Positions 1 through 8,235 of a stretch of DNA of 64,000 nt are shown here, one piece after another (the first letter of the stretch is position 1; every line of letters begins with the position of its first letter). Origin of the DNA: Arthrobacter sp. H16F315 (GTDB lineage Bacteria; Actinomycetota; Actinomycetes; Actinomycetales; Micrococcaceae); the NCBI RefSeq assembly GCF_024124825.1, contig NZ_JAMXSS010000002.1, positions 2,604,001-2,668,000 on the forward strand. Reading direction: 5' to 3'. Below the pieces are notes generated by a model, which saw only the letters and a list, made by a program, of their open reading frames with translations, was not told the DNA's origin and made no database searches. Made by a program: the position numbers and the translations under genes.

Positions 1-40
1 GCCCGCGGGCCGGCCCGTAAGCGGGCAAGCCGGCGGGAAC

Positions 41-322
41 CTACTCTTCGAAGCCGAGTGCGAAGGCTGCGTCCAGGTCATGCTGTGAATAGGCTCGGAA
101 GGCGATCTGGGTGGTGGTGTGCACCACTCCGGAGACCTTGGAGAGCCTGTCCGCAATAACGTCCGCGAGATCTTCATGCTTCGGAACCCGGGCGATCGCA
201 ATGAGATCCCATTCGCCGGTCACGGAGTAGACCTCGCTGATCCCCTGGATAGCGGAGATTTCTTCCGCGGTTTCCGGGATGCGGGAAGCATCTGTTTTTA
301 TCAGGACGAAAGCGGTGACCAC
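41..322 (-). CDS. Lrp/AsnC ligand-binding (RAM) domain protein
   Basis: This 93-residue protein consists only of a RAM-type ligand-binding domain, the effector half of Lrp/AsnC regulators, with no helix-turn-helix. The sequence shows the alternating strand-helix pattern, with the conserved stretch EVYSVTGEWDLIAIARV at about residues 31-47. Stand-alone RAM proteins of this length are common in actinobacteria and are thought to bind amino acids or pair with full-length Lrp proteins; the ligand cannot be read here. The GTG start at 322 is preceded by an AAAGG-type ribosome binding site. No operon partner is visible, because the window begins 40 bases past its stop. Confidence 0.85.
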   Translation of the reverse strand: MVTAFVLIKTDASRIPETAEEISAIQGISEVYSVTGEWDLIAIARVPKHEDLADVIADRLSKVSGVVHTTTQIAFRAYSQHDLDAAFALGFEE

Positions 323-420
323 GTGTGAGCCTTTCCGGATCTGTTGCGTCGTTGCCGGCCAACTTCAGCGCTCCTGTTGGGTGCTTCGGGGCCCCGGCCG
401 TGCACTGCCAGCCTAGTCCA

Positions 421-861
421 TTACGCCCGGCGACGGCGTGTGGTGAACCGCCGGACGCCGGCAGCTATCAGCCGGTATCCGAGGAGCAAAAGGCCCAGGC
501 TGAGCAGGGCCACGATGATAAACGGCAGGACTACAGTTTGCCCTGTCACCGCCCGCAGGAGCATACCGACCGTCACCGCGCCGAGCCACACGGCGACGCC
601 TGCGGGTGCCATGGACAAGGGCGAGCGCCAGAGTCGCAAGACCAGCCAGGCCAGGGCCGCTCCTGCGAGGAAAGGCCAGGCGGTGGCGAACACGCCGGTG
701 ACAATGTCCCCGCGCTGATGGGCGTCCCGGCCGATGGCAGCGAAGAGCAGGATGAGTACGGCGTCGGCACCGGCGGCCAACACCGCTGAGCGCCGTGTCC
801 GGGGCAGTGGAGGGCGGCCGGTACCGGAGGTCCGGGGGAGCGGGGACGTTGTGGAAGACAT
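421..861 (-). CDS. DUF3054 family membrane protein
   Basis: This is a 146-residue integral membrane protein with about four hydrophobic segments and an Arg-rich C-terminus (RRFTTRRRRA). The pattern, including the AAIGRDAHQRGD motif after the first segment, matches the actinobacterial DUF3054 family, whose function is unknown. The frame stays open further upstream to 1188, but that extension has the composition of random high-GC reading frame, so the ATG at 861 (MSSTTS) is taken as the start. Its neighbour on the other side of the 862-1181 gap reads divergently. Confidence 0.8.
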   Translation of the reverse strand: MSSTTSPLPRTSGTGRPPLPRTRRSAVLAAGADAVLILLFAAIGRDAHQRGDIVTGVFATAWPFLAGAALAWLVLRLWRSPLSMAPAGVAVWLGAVTVGMLLRAVTGQTVVLPFIIVALLSLGLLLLGYRLIAAGVRRFTTRRRRA

Positions 862-1181
862 GCTGCCAAGCCTAGCGGCGCTGTCGTTGAAGCCGGTTAT
901 CAGCACCGGCCGGTTCAATGCGTCACAGCGGGGCTGCCTCCGGTGGGCTGGCTGGCGCGTGGAGAACGAGGCCGCTGGCTGGCGGAGTGCAGAACCGGGC
1001 GCAAATCTTGCCGCATGGCAGGTCGGCCTGCCGCACGCAAACGGCAGGGGAGTCCACCGGCCGCTAGGACCGAAGCGGGGGGACAGCGGCTTCCGGCTCC
1101 CGAAGCAGGGAGGGAATATCAGGGCCATGGTGTAGGTTGCAGTTTCGTTAGTTAAGCACGACAGAAAAGAGAAGGACTCCC
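862..1181. other. Divergent intergenic region, no gene seen
   Basis: This 320-base stretch lies between the divergent DUF3054 and DUF4193 genes and should hold both promoters. No convincing -10/-35 pair stands out. Open frames here have no family resemblance and look like high-GC chance frames. A good ribosome binding site (GAAGGA) sits just before the GTG at 1182. Confidence 0.5.
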
Positions 1182-1484
1182 GTGGCAACCGATTACGACG
1201 AAGTACGTTCCGACGTTAAGGAATCACAGGACCGCTCGTTGGAGGCGCTGCAGTCCGCGAACGCCCCGGATGCCCGCAGCGTTGTCCGCGAGCTGGACGA
1301 ATCCGATGCACTGGATGAAGGCATTACCCCCGGCGGTGAGTTTGTCGCCGAGGAACTCATTGTGCAGGTGATACCCCAGGCCGAGGATGAGTTCACCTGT
1401 TACTCGTGTTTTTTGGTCCGGCACCGGTCCCAGCTGGCACGCAAGAAAAACGGCCACTCGTACTGCACGGAGTGCGAAGGATAG
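1182..1484 (+). CDS. DUF4193 family protein
   Basis: This 100-residue acidic protein ends in a small zinc-binding-type motif, CYSC near residues 72-75 and CTEC near residues 96-99, separated by a basic segment (RSQLARKKNGH). This is the hallmark of the actinobacterial DUF4193 family, whose role is not established. The first two thirds are rich in Asp and Glu. The GTG start at 1182 follows GAAGGA at normal spacing. The two CxxC pairs are a zinc ribbon by inference only. Confidence 0.85.
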   Translation: MATDYDEVRSDVKESQDRSLEALQSANAPDARSVVRELDESDALDEGITPGGEFVAEELIVQVIPQAEDEFTCYSCFLVRHRSQLARKKNGHSYCTECEG

Positions 1485-1549
1485 GACGGCCGGGTACCGG
1501 CTGCCGGGGAGCGGCCCGCACCTTCGGTAGCGCTCGAAGCGGCCGTCCT
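1483..1549 (+). terminator. Possible hairpin after DUF4193 gene
   Basis: Ten-base arms AGGACGGCCG (1483-1492) and CGGCCGTCCT (1540-1549) are exact reverse complements and start at the stop codon of the preceding gene. The loop is long (47 bases) and no T-run follows, so this is only a weak terminator candidate. Confidence 0.25.
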
Positions 1550-1679
1550 TGGCGATATCTGAACCCTGGGTGTTGCGGCGCAACTGCGGCTCGCCGTGCA
1601 GGCCGAACGCGACTGCCGGGTAGCTGGATTTCGCTCCAGCTGTCGGGTAAAAGGATTGCCGAAGTGGCAGACTCCGGTT

Positions 1680-1916
1680 ATGAGCATCGAGCAGTGGTGG
1701 CCGAAGCTGGCACCCGCAACGCGGGACTGGCTGATTGAGAACAACGGCGGTGCCGTGCCGGCCGAGATGGTTGCCGAGATTACGCAGGCCGGTGGGGTCG
1801 TCGATTCCGAAGCATGGTGGTCTGGTGAGTACCGGGCCGGTGACTTCTATTTCTCCGACGAGGGTGTGGACTGGATCGAGGCCGTCGGCAATGGCGAAGT
1901 CCCCGAACCGCGCTGA
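1680..1916 (+). CDS. Small hypothetical protein
   Basis: This 78-residue soluble, acidic protein (MSIEQWWPKLAPATRDWL at the N-terminus) has no signal peptide or membrane segment. It has a gene-like composition with many Trp residues, and ends at TGA 1914-1916. The frame is open further upstream, but the ATG at 1680 begins the protein-like part. I do not recognise a characterised family, and the neighbours give no clue to function. Confidence 0.6.
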   Translation: MSIEQWWPKLAPATRDWLIENNGGAVPAEMVAEITQAGGVVDSEAWWSGEYRAGDFYFSDEGVDWIEAVGNGEVPEPR

Positions 1917-2230
1917 AGGACGGAACGCAGGAGGATTCAGCCGGCAGCACATATCGCCGGCGCCCTTACTCCGGCAATTTGCCACTACTGGTGACGGTGA
2001 TTATTCGTTTTCGAACTATTCCTCCTACCTCCGGTCAGTACGGCCATTTCACTCAGGCCGTGGCGGGAGTATTCCTAGCCGGCGAAATGCCTAGCGCCAG
2101 CGTCGCCGTCGAAATCAATGGAGGTTCACCCCGTCGTGACCCCACTGCGCAAGAACGACACGCTGTGGTCAGGAGTGGTGTAGGGAGTGGTGTAGGCGCT
2201 CGGCCAATCGCAGACGGAAGTACCTCGTGG
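1917..2230. other. Gene-free stretch at the island edge
   Basis: These 314 bases hold no supported gene. They include a locally AT-richer patch near 1995-2030 and a two-copy 12-base tandem repeat (GGAGTGGTGTAG, 2172-2195). The stretch marks the passage from conserved genes to the accessory island. No tRNA or clear attachment site is seen. Confidence 0.4.
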
Positions 2231-3330
2231 TCAGGCCCATTTGGACAGGAGAGCCTTGTTGGCTTCGCGCAGGAGGCGTAGATCTTCCTGTGGTGGGGTT
2301 AGCGCGGAGGCCGCCCACCATTGGCTTGGGTTGTCGACGGTGACCATTCTTAGGCCGGCGTCGAGGGGCGTAACGTGCCAGCGGTCGGTGGGCTGGAGGT
2401 CTGGGTGGCCGGGTCCGAGAACCTGCACCGGGAAGATGCCGGGGATGGAATTCTTCACGAATCCGTGGTCGGCGCTAAGCTCCCGGTCTCCGGGACCGGG
2501 GATTCCCCGTTGTTTCATCACGCTCATTGGGGTGACAAGTCCGAAGATGACCCGGGACATCTGGGCGTAGTCGTAGAGCGGGGCCAGGTCAGCGAGGAGC
2601 CGGATGAGGGCTTCCCCGGCGTCGTCCTTGCCCTTCTTGATCTCGGTGCCGGCGAGGATCCCCCCTCACCGGTGAACCGGACGTACCAGTCGCCGTTGGC
2701 TGTGGGGAATAGCAGGTACGCCCATCCGATGTCTTCGCAGCAGCGGGTCAGGAGACCGGCGACCTGGTGCGGTTCGCACTGGGTCATCGTGAAGTGGAGC
2801 CCGGCGAGGATCGGAGCGGTCGCGTTGGCCGCGGCCCAGCCGGCGATCCGGTCCACGATCTCCTTGAACACGGGGCTGCCAACTGCCCACCGGTCCAGGT
2901 TCTTCTTCACGGACCGGAAGGAGAGCGGGGTCTCGTCGTTGTCCAGGGCTGCGTCGACGGAGCAGATGGCGGCACAGTAGGCGTACCGATCTGTGCGGGG
3001 TCTGGGGCCGGGGCGGTCGGCACATGCCGTGATGGTACCGGTGAAGCCGAGGGGCGCGATCGCATCGGCAATCATGCGCGCAATCTCCACGGCGTTTGCC
3101 GTGACGGGGTAGACGTAGATCGCCGCTCCCTTGCTCACTTCGACCGCGTGGAACCTCTGGTCGGGATGCTCGGGCATTCTGATGCCGGCAATGGCGCTGT
3201 CGATGTCGTCAGCTGATGGCTGGTCCGATCCGCCGTCAGTCATACAGAGGAATCCCTGGGTGAACGATGCGTCGGTGTTGACCCTGCGTATCTTGACCTC
3301 GTCAATGGCGATGCCTGCGTAATCACCCAT
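2231..3330 (-). CDS. Unknown protein, frame broken at a G6 run near 2661
   Basis: I do not recognise this protein. Reading from ATG 3330 (MGDYAGIAIDEVKIRR), about 220 residues run in one frame to a six-G run near 2661-2666 (minus strand), after which a sensible protein continues in the -1 frame (GILAGTEIKKGKDDAGEAL) and ends at 2231 (ALLSKWA). The total, 1100 bases, is 3n+2, as expected for one missing base, giving about 366 residues. It has no signal peptide or membrane segment. AGAGGAG lies before the start. ATG 3330 overlaps the stop of the upstream frame (ATGGGTGA), suggesting translational coupling. The break may be a sequencing error, decay or, least likely, a programmed slip. Confidence 0.5.
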
Positions 3331-3615
3331 TGAGTGCTCCTCTGAAGCTGTAGGTACCATAGGAGTTGCGGGCAATGTCCGTGGCCATCTCCAGCCGGTA
3401 ATCACCGGCGGCCAGGGCCACGGTCTTGTTCCCTTTGGAGCAGTAGTCCCCGGCGACTTTAGCGCCGTTCGCCACGGAAATGACCTGCCAGGTGAGCCCG
3501 TTCAGGTACTGGCTCGCATTGTTGCTCGCACACGTCACCCAAATGATACTAAGAGTCCTGCCCCCGGCGGGGATGGTGAAGGTGTAGAGGTCCTTGGAAG
3601 CTTTGGTTTCCAGGT
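3323..3615 (-). pseudogene. 5'-truncated or damaged beta-rich protein remnant
   Basis: An open frame of about 97 codons begins directly after an in-frame TAA near 3618-3620 without a usable ATG. It contains DLYTFTIPAGGRTLSIIW and, further on, VALAAGDYRLEM, a pattern like a secreted beta-sandwich domain. GTG 3538 would give 71 residues but lacks a ribosome binding site. An AGAGGAG sequence lies just upstream of the TAA, so the natural start may have been lost by mutation or by an indel. Its stop overlaps the start of the next gene, so the two were probably one operon. Function unknown. Confidence 0.35.
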
Positions 3616-3754
3616 TGGCTTAGCCGTTCTCCTCTCAGAGAACCGAGGAGGCCAGCAACCTGAGCACCATCATCCGCGGTGTGTGGCCTCAAACTATGCC
3701 TCCGTATCCAAAGTATTGAGACGACCTATCACTACCAGACGATGTCCAGCAGAT

Positions 3755-5259
3755 TCATATCCGACGACCCGCATATGTTGACCATGGTTCGGCGGCGGCC
3801 GCGGCGTGTTTCTGAGTGACTTGGTAGCTGTAGCCGAGCATTTCGGCCACTAACGGGGCAGGAACTTCGGTGACAAGTCCACGGAGGGATGCGTTGCGTG
3901 CGCCCAGAAGGTTGATGCCCACTTCCCGGAGACGCTGCATGAGCGTGTTGGGGTGGATATGCCGGCCGGGCCGGTAGCCGGGGAACAACCACTCGCTGCC
4001 GGAACTGCTCCCCGTGCGCATGTTCGGACGCGACGCCAGATGTTCTAGAAGCAACGACGCAAAGGGTCCGGGACGGGTGCGGGGTCGCCTTCGCTCAGGG
4101 ACAGGCGCGGGCCGTCCGGCGTGATGATCACATCGGTGCTTTTCATCGCGGCGATGTTCACGACGGGCTGGGCGTAGAGCAGCAGGAACGTGGCGGCCAC
4201 CCGGTAGGGCAGGGTGTCGACGTCCTCGGTGAGGCAGGCCTTGAGCATGGCGAGCCGCTGGTCCTGACCTAGCAACGGCATGGTTTTGGCTTGACGATGG
4301 CCGATGGTGATGTTGGTGCAGGTCCGGTTCTTGACCGCCCAGATGAAGAAGGTTCTGATGGCGTGCCTGGTGGTCGGGCCGTCGGCCAGCCAGGCGTCGA
4401 CGTCGGTCTGGACGCAGGACTCAACTGCCCGCCCGTGGGTGGTTTTGAGCCAGGTGAGGAATTTGATGGTTTCGGTGATTTCCTGCTTCGCGCTGTGGAC
4501 GGGGCCGCGGGTGGGTTTCCCTTCTGCGGAGAGGCTCCGAATACGTCGCAGGTGGTGCCAGCGGGCAAAGGATTCAAGAGGCCGTCGGACGTCAGGGTCT
4601 TCGACGGCCTCGATCTTGCTGGTGAGCCATCGTTCGAAAAGGGCGAGGTAGTGGTCGCGATTCGGGAGCAGGTGGTGATGGATGAGCAGGCTGCGGACGT
4701 GCTCCACCCGCAGGCTGTGTGTTTCTTTATCCAGCGCCTCGTGGCTGAGTGGGATGTCGCCGGCAGCAAGCCGCCCGAGCAGATCACGGACGCCGGCCCT
4801 GCGGAGCCAGGTCAGGATGCTTTCGGGGCGTTGGGCTCCGCAGAGGGCCGTGAGCAGTTTCGCCGGTGCCGTTTCGGCGCCAGGGACTGATTCGTCAACG
4901 CGCAGCAGCACGGTCAGGTCGTCCCGTAGCGAGCATCGGGCGCAGGTGTCCTGGCGGTAGTGCTCAGTTTCCGCGCCGCAACGCCCGCAGTGGTAGTCCT
5001 GCGTGATGCCTGCGCATTCAACACAAACCGGCTCGTTGCCGTGGGCCGGGGATCGTCCGGGGAGCATGCGGTTCGTGCCGCAACCCGGGCAGGGGCCGTG
5101 GGTGCGCATGGCCGCGGTGAAGCAGGTCCCGCAGATCCTTCCTTCGGGCCAGCTGGCCCGGTGCCGGCCGGCCGCCCTCGAGCACCTGTCACAGATGAAC
5201 GCGCCTGTGGTGCGGGGACGGCCCCGCCTGATGGGCCGCGGGGTGATCTCAGCCGTCAT
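3755..5259 (-). CDS. Zinc-ribbon partner recombinase, catalytically degenerate, frameshifted near 4058
   Basis: The encoded protein is about 501 residues. Residues 23-109 carry six CxxC pairs (C23/26, C43/46, C57/60, C79/82, C91/94, C106/109), probably three zinc ribbons. The rest follows the layout of a tyrosine recombinase: a helical core-binding region (about 200-320), then a catalytic-type domain (about 335-500). The active site looks dead: the first Arg is missing from LLLYAQPVVNIAAM, box II reads NASLRG instead of HxLR, the LGH motif reads LGYS, and the usual Tyr position reads QKHA. One base is missing in the CCCTTT stretch near 4058; the 1505-base length (3n+2) agrees. It overlaps the regulator gene by 11 bases. 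A DNA-binding accessory role is inference. Confidence 0.65.
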
Positions 5260-5581
5260 CGCGGATCACGCGGGCGCGTTTGGGACGGATCGTCTTGTTC
5301 AGCTCCACGACGTTCGCGTCGGAGGCGACCTTGCGGACTTTCGCGTCCGCGGCCGTGACGGTGATCAGGTCCTCGGGTCCGCAGCCGAAGATGTCGCAGA
5401 GGGCGGCGACCATCATCAGCGAGATCCGTTCCGGGCGCTGGGTGACCAAGCGGTAGACCTGTGAGGCCGACAGTTCGATCCCGCGTTCCTTAAGGAGGGG
5501 GCTGAGGTCGGTGCTGTTGTGCAGTCCCCGGGCTGCCATCAGTTCCGGAAGCCGCCAGCGGTAGTCGATCTCTCGTTTCAT
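5249..5581 (-). CDS. Cro/C1-type helix-turn-helix regulator
   Basis: This 110-residue DNA-binding protein has a Cro/C1 fold: RWRLPELMAARG, then SASQVYRLVTQ as the recognition region, then ISLMMVAALCDIFGCGPEDL, the conserved closing helix of the domain. The basic tail (RPKRARVIRDDG) may add DNA contacts. ATG 5581 lies five bases beyond the integrase stop (5587-5589), and its own stop overlaps the start of the zinc-ribbon recombinase, so the three genes form one minus-strand operon. It is the obvious candidate to bind the TGCA dyads at 6701-6735 and 6915-6929, by inference. Confidence 0.8.
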   Translation of the reverse strand: MKREIDYRWRLPELMAARGLHNSTDLSPLLKERGIELSASQVYRLVTQRPERISLMMVAALCDIFGCGPEDLITVTAADAKVRKVASDANVVELNKTIRPKRARVIRDDG

Positions 5582-5586
5582 GAGGA

Positions 5587-6683
5587 TCAGTCTCCCATTC
5601 CGGCCAGCGCGTCCCGGACCGTGGAATCCAGGGCCCGGCGCAGCGTCTTCACCCGGTAGTCGCTGGAGACCGAGGTGTAGAGCGCCGTGGTCGAGGCGTG
5701 CTCGTGACCGGCCTGGTGCTGGACGAACAGGGGGTCCATGCCGGACTCGATCAGGTGGGTGATGTAGGAACGGCGCAGCGAGTGGATGTCCAGGCCGGGG
5801 GAGAGGCCCAGGTCGTCGCAGTAGCGGTTGAACCGGCGGTTCAACGCGGTTTCGGACACGAGCGTGCCGCGTTCGGAGGGAAACAGGTCCAGCCCGTCCG
5901 TCATGTGCGCGTGGCCGCGTTCCAGCCAGTCGGCGACGATCTCGCCCGACCAGTCGAACACCGTCAGGACGCTCCGGCGCTTCGGGGAGACCCCCGCATG
6001 GCCTTCCCGTACCGGACCTGCAGCACTCCGTATTTGCCGAACTCGCGGGCGTGCGGGTTCCTGGCGAAATCGACGGTCTGCAGGTGCCGGACCTCGTTGC
6101 GGCGTAGCCCCCAGCAGTACGCGACCTTGAACAGGACCGCGTCGCGGTAGGCCGGGAGCCAGCCCTTGCGGCCCAGTGATGCGATCCGGTCGACTTCGTC
6201 GTCGGCGCGGTCAAAGAAGGCCTGCAGCTCGCGGCGGGTGAACGGGCGCCGGCCTGGGGACGATTCCGTTGATTGGGCGTGAGCGGCGGTGTTCCAGTCG
6301 AAGCAGACCTGCGAGGGATGCGCTCCGAAATACTGTTCGCAGATCCTGTCCCAGCCGTAGTCAGGGGAAGCCACGTAGGAGCAGAAAGCGCGCAGGGCTG
6401 CTTGATAGCTCCGGATCGTGGACTGTGCAGCATGCTTCACACCGCGAAGATCGCCGAAGAACTCGTCGACGTGGGCCGGTGTCCACTGCCAGGGGTATTC
6501 GTTGGCGGATTCCTGGAACCGCGTCACCAGCCGTTCCCTGGATTCGATGGTCCCCAGGGCGAGATTCCGGCTCAACTGCTGATTGCGCCACCCGGTGAGC
6601 ATCTGGGCGAACACGTGGTCCTCGGGGTGCAGGAACCGCACATCACCGAACTCCAGCACCCGGCCGGCAGAATCAACCGCCAC
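5587..6683 (-). CDS. Tyrosine recombinase/integrase, frameshifted near 5985
   Basis: This site-specific recombinase is about 365 residues long, with an N-terminal core-binding domain (about 20-140) and a C-terminal catalytic domain. From GTG 6683 all catalytic residues are visible: R194 (GLRRNE), K227 (RYGKAM), H301 and R304 (HSLRR), H327 (AGHEH) and Tyr336 (TALYTS). A C4 run near 5985 has lost one base (expected SPPKRRSV); the length of 1097 bases (3n+2) fits. GTG 6683 is preceded by GGGAGG five bases away, a better start than upstream ATGs. It is the first gene of the recombinase operon and probably mobilises the island; no attachment site was identified. Confidence 0.75.
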
Positions 6684-6700
6684 AACAACCCTCCCTGACA

Positions 6701-6735
6701 TTGCATTGGATGCATGAATCATGCAATTAATGCAG
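6701..6735 (-). promoter_or_regulatory. TGCA dyad array upstream of integrase operon
   Basis: Four TGCA half-sites lie at 6702, 6711, 6722 and 6731 (spacing 9, 11, 9). They form overlapping palindromes, including TGCATTGGATGCA (6702-6714) and TGCATGAATCATGCA (6711-6725). The array sits 18 bases upstream of the integrase start and is a natural operator for the regulator encoded in the same operon, or a recombinase binding region. Binding is inferred. Confidence 0.55.
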
Positions 6736-6913
6736 GATCGTTGCAAATCCGTGAGTAAAAGGCTCATGTTCCACGGGAACAGGTGCCCGAATGGCCGCCC
6801 GGATGTCTCCCGCAGGATGCCTCGCGCCACCCGGCGTCGGAGCATTGATGCAGGTCAGGGCCAGGTTTGCTGGTCGGAATGGTTCCGTCATGCGGGGGGC
6901 TGGAGCGGACAAT

Positions 6914-6930
6914 ATTGCATCAGATGCAAT
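6914..6930. promoter_or_regulatory. Isolated TGCA dyad related to the integrase array
   Basis: The palindrome TATTGCATCAGATGCAATA has eight- to nine-base arms around a three-base centre. Its core TTGCATnnGATGCA equals the outer dyad at 6701-6714, some 214 bases away. Repetition of the same operator core in this gap supports a shared regulator. It could instead mark an end of the mobile unit. Confidence 0.5.
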
Positions 6931-7265
6931 AATCACTGTTCTACTTGACATAATGTTGATTATCGGCGCTTTCTGCAATGCTGGAAGTGGCCCTGGATCC
7001 AGCGCGACTCGCGCAAGTTGCGCGGCATTGCCTCGCCGGGTCGTTGCGCGACCCAAAGCCGCCGGATCCACGACCTTCTGTATCCTTTCAGCATGCGTAT
7101 TCCGATCAGCACCGACATCCCGGCCCGCTTCGGGAAGTCCCTCGCGGGTTCGTGCAGGGCTACGATCCTGGGCGTTGAATCCCTCGACAGCTGCGCTGAA
7201 CCACGCCGCCCGCAGATCCAGTTCGACGCCGGCCGCAACACAGCGCGCACCGTAGGGACACCCGT

Positions 7266-8183
7266 ATGAGCGGGCATGATCACGATCACGGTGCAATCGC
7301 TGCCGGGAACCGCGCCAAGCTGATCCTGGTCTTTGCCATCACTTTCACCGTGATGGTCGCTGAAATCATCGGGGCTGTCCTGACGGGAAGCCTGGCGCTT
7401 CTGGCTGACGCGGGCCACATGTTCACCGACTCCACCGGACTGCTGATCGCCCTCATCGCGGCCTCCCTGGCGTTAAAACCGGCAACCCTCAAACGCACCT
7501 GGGGCTACAAGCGCGCCGAAATCATCGCCGCCGCCGGTCAGGCGGCGCTGCTGCTCGGCGTCGGAGGATTCGTCATCGTGGAAGGTATCCGGCGGCTGAT
7601 CGTGCCTGCCGAAGTCGGCGGCGGCACCATGCTGTGGTTCGGCATCATCGGGCTGGCCGGGAACGCCGTCGGACTGGTTGTCCTCGCGTCCGGGCGGAAC
7701 CACAACTTCAACATGAAGGCGGCGTTCCTTGAAGTACTCAACGACGCCCTCGGTTCCGTTGCCGTCATTGTTGCTGCCATCATCATCGCCGTCACCGGCT
7801 GGGTCCAGGCAGACGCCGTTGTGTCGCTGCTGATTGGGGCGCTTATCATCCCGCGAACCCTGAAACTGCTTCGCGACACCGTTAATGTGCTGATGGAAAA
7901 CGCCCCGCAGGGCCTGGATATGGCCCAGGTCCGCGAACACATCCTCGCACTCCCCCACGTCATCGACGTCCACGATCTGCACGCCTCACTCGTGGCCTCC
8001 GGCACACCCGTCCTCTCGGCGCACGTCACCGTCGAGGACGGGTGTATGACGGACGGCCACGCGGGCACCATTTTGGCGGAGCTGCAGCGCTGCGTCGCCG
8101 AACACTTCGACGTCAGTATCGAACACTCCACGTTCCAAATCGAGCCGGCCGCGCACCGCGACCAGGAGAGCATTCCGCACTGA
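7266..8183 (+). CDS. CDF-family divalent metal cation exporter (CzcD-like)
   Basis: This is a 305-residue cation diffusion facilitator, which exports divalent metal ions across the membrane in exchange for protons. It has a His-rich N-terminus (HDHDH, residues 4-8), six membrane segments, and a C-terminal cytoplasmic domain (from about 215). The transport-site pair in segment 2 is H51/D55 (AGHMFTD), but in segment 5 the usual His is Glu: E156/D160 (LEVLND). That may alter metal choice, so zinc should not be assumed. The gene appears single, with a strong hairpin terminator behind it. No ArsR-type metal regulator gene is adjacent. Confidence 0.9.
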   Translation: MSGHDHDHGAIAAGNRAKLILVFAITFTVMVAEIIGAVLTGSLALLADAGHMFTDSTGLLIALIAASLALKPATLKRTWGYKRAEIIAAAGQAALLLGVGGFVIVEGIRRLIVPAEVGGGTMLWFGIIGLAGNAVGLVVLASGRNHNFNMKAAFLEVLNDALGSVAVIVAAIIIAVTGWVQADAVVSLLIGALIIPRTLKLLRDTVNVLMENAPQGLDMAQVREHILALPHVIDVHDLHASLVASGTPVLSAHVTVEDGCMTDGHAGTILAELQRCVAEHFDVSIEHSTFQIEPAAHRDQESIPH

Positions 8184-8201
8184 CTTGAGGTACCCGGTGC
8201 C

Positions 8202-8233
8202 CACTGCGTTCACCCGGTCGGGTGAACGCAGTG
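8202..8233 (+). terminator. Hairpin between convergent CDF and UvrA-like genes
   Basis: Fifteen-base arms CACTGCGTTCACCCG (8202-8216) and CGGGTGAACGCAGTG (8219-8233) are perfect complements. The hairpin lies between two convergent genes and probably ends both transcripts. Only a short CTTTA follows on the plus strand. Confidence 0.7.
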
Positions 8234-8235
8234 CT

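Larger units (their letters stand above)
6684..7265. other. Regulatory gap between recombinase operon and CDF gene
   Basis: These 582 bases hold no supported gene. The part next to the integrase (6701-6735) and a second spot (6915-6929) carry related TGCA dyads, and a TTGACA hexamer lies at 6945-6950. The stretch 6960-7265 has several open frames on both strands without family resemblance. It probably contains the end of the island and the promoter of the CDF exporter. Confidence 0.45.

Noticed and set aside
2172..2195. Two-copy GGAGTGGTGTAG tandem repeat as an attachment site
   Set aside because: Too short and found only here; no matching copy at the other end of the island was seen.
1979..2281. 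Open frame of 100 codons on the plus strand
   Set aside because: No family resemblance, no ribosome binding site, and overlap with the end of the 2231-3330 gene.
6978..7269. Short plus-strand frames before the CDF gene
   Set aside because: No motif or ribosome binding site; composition like intergenic high-GC DNA.
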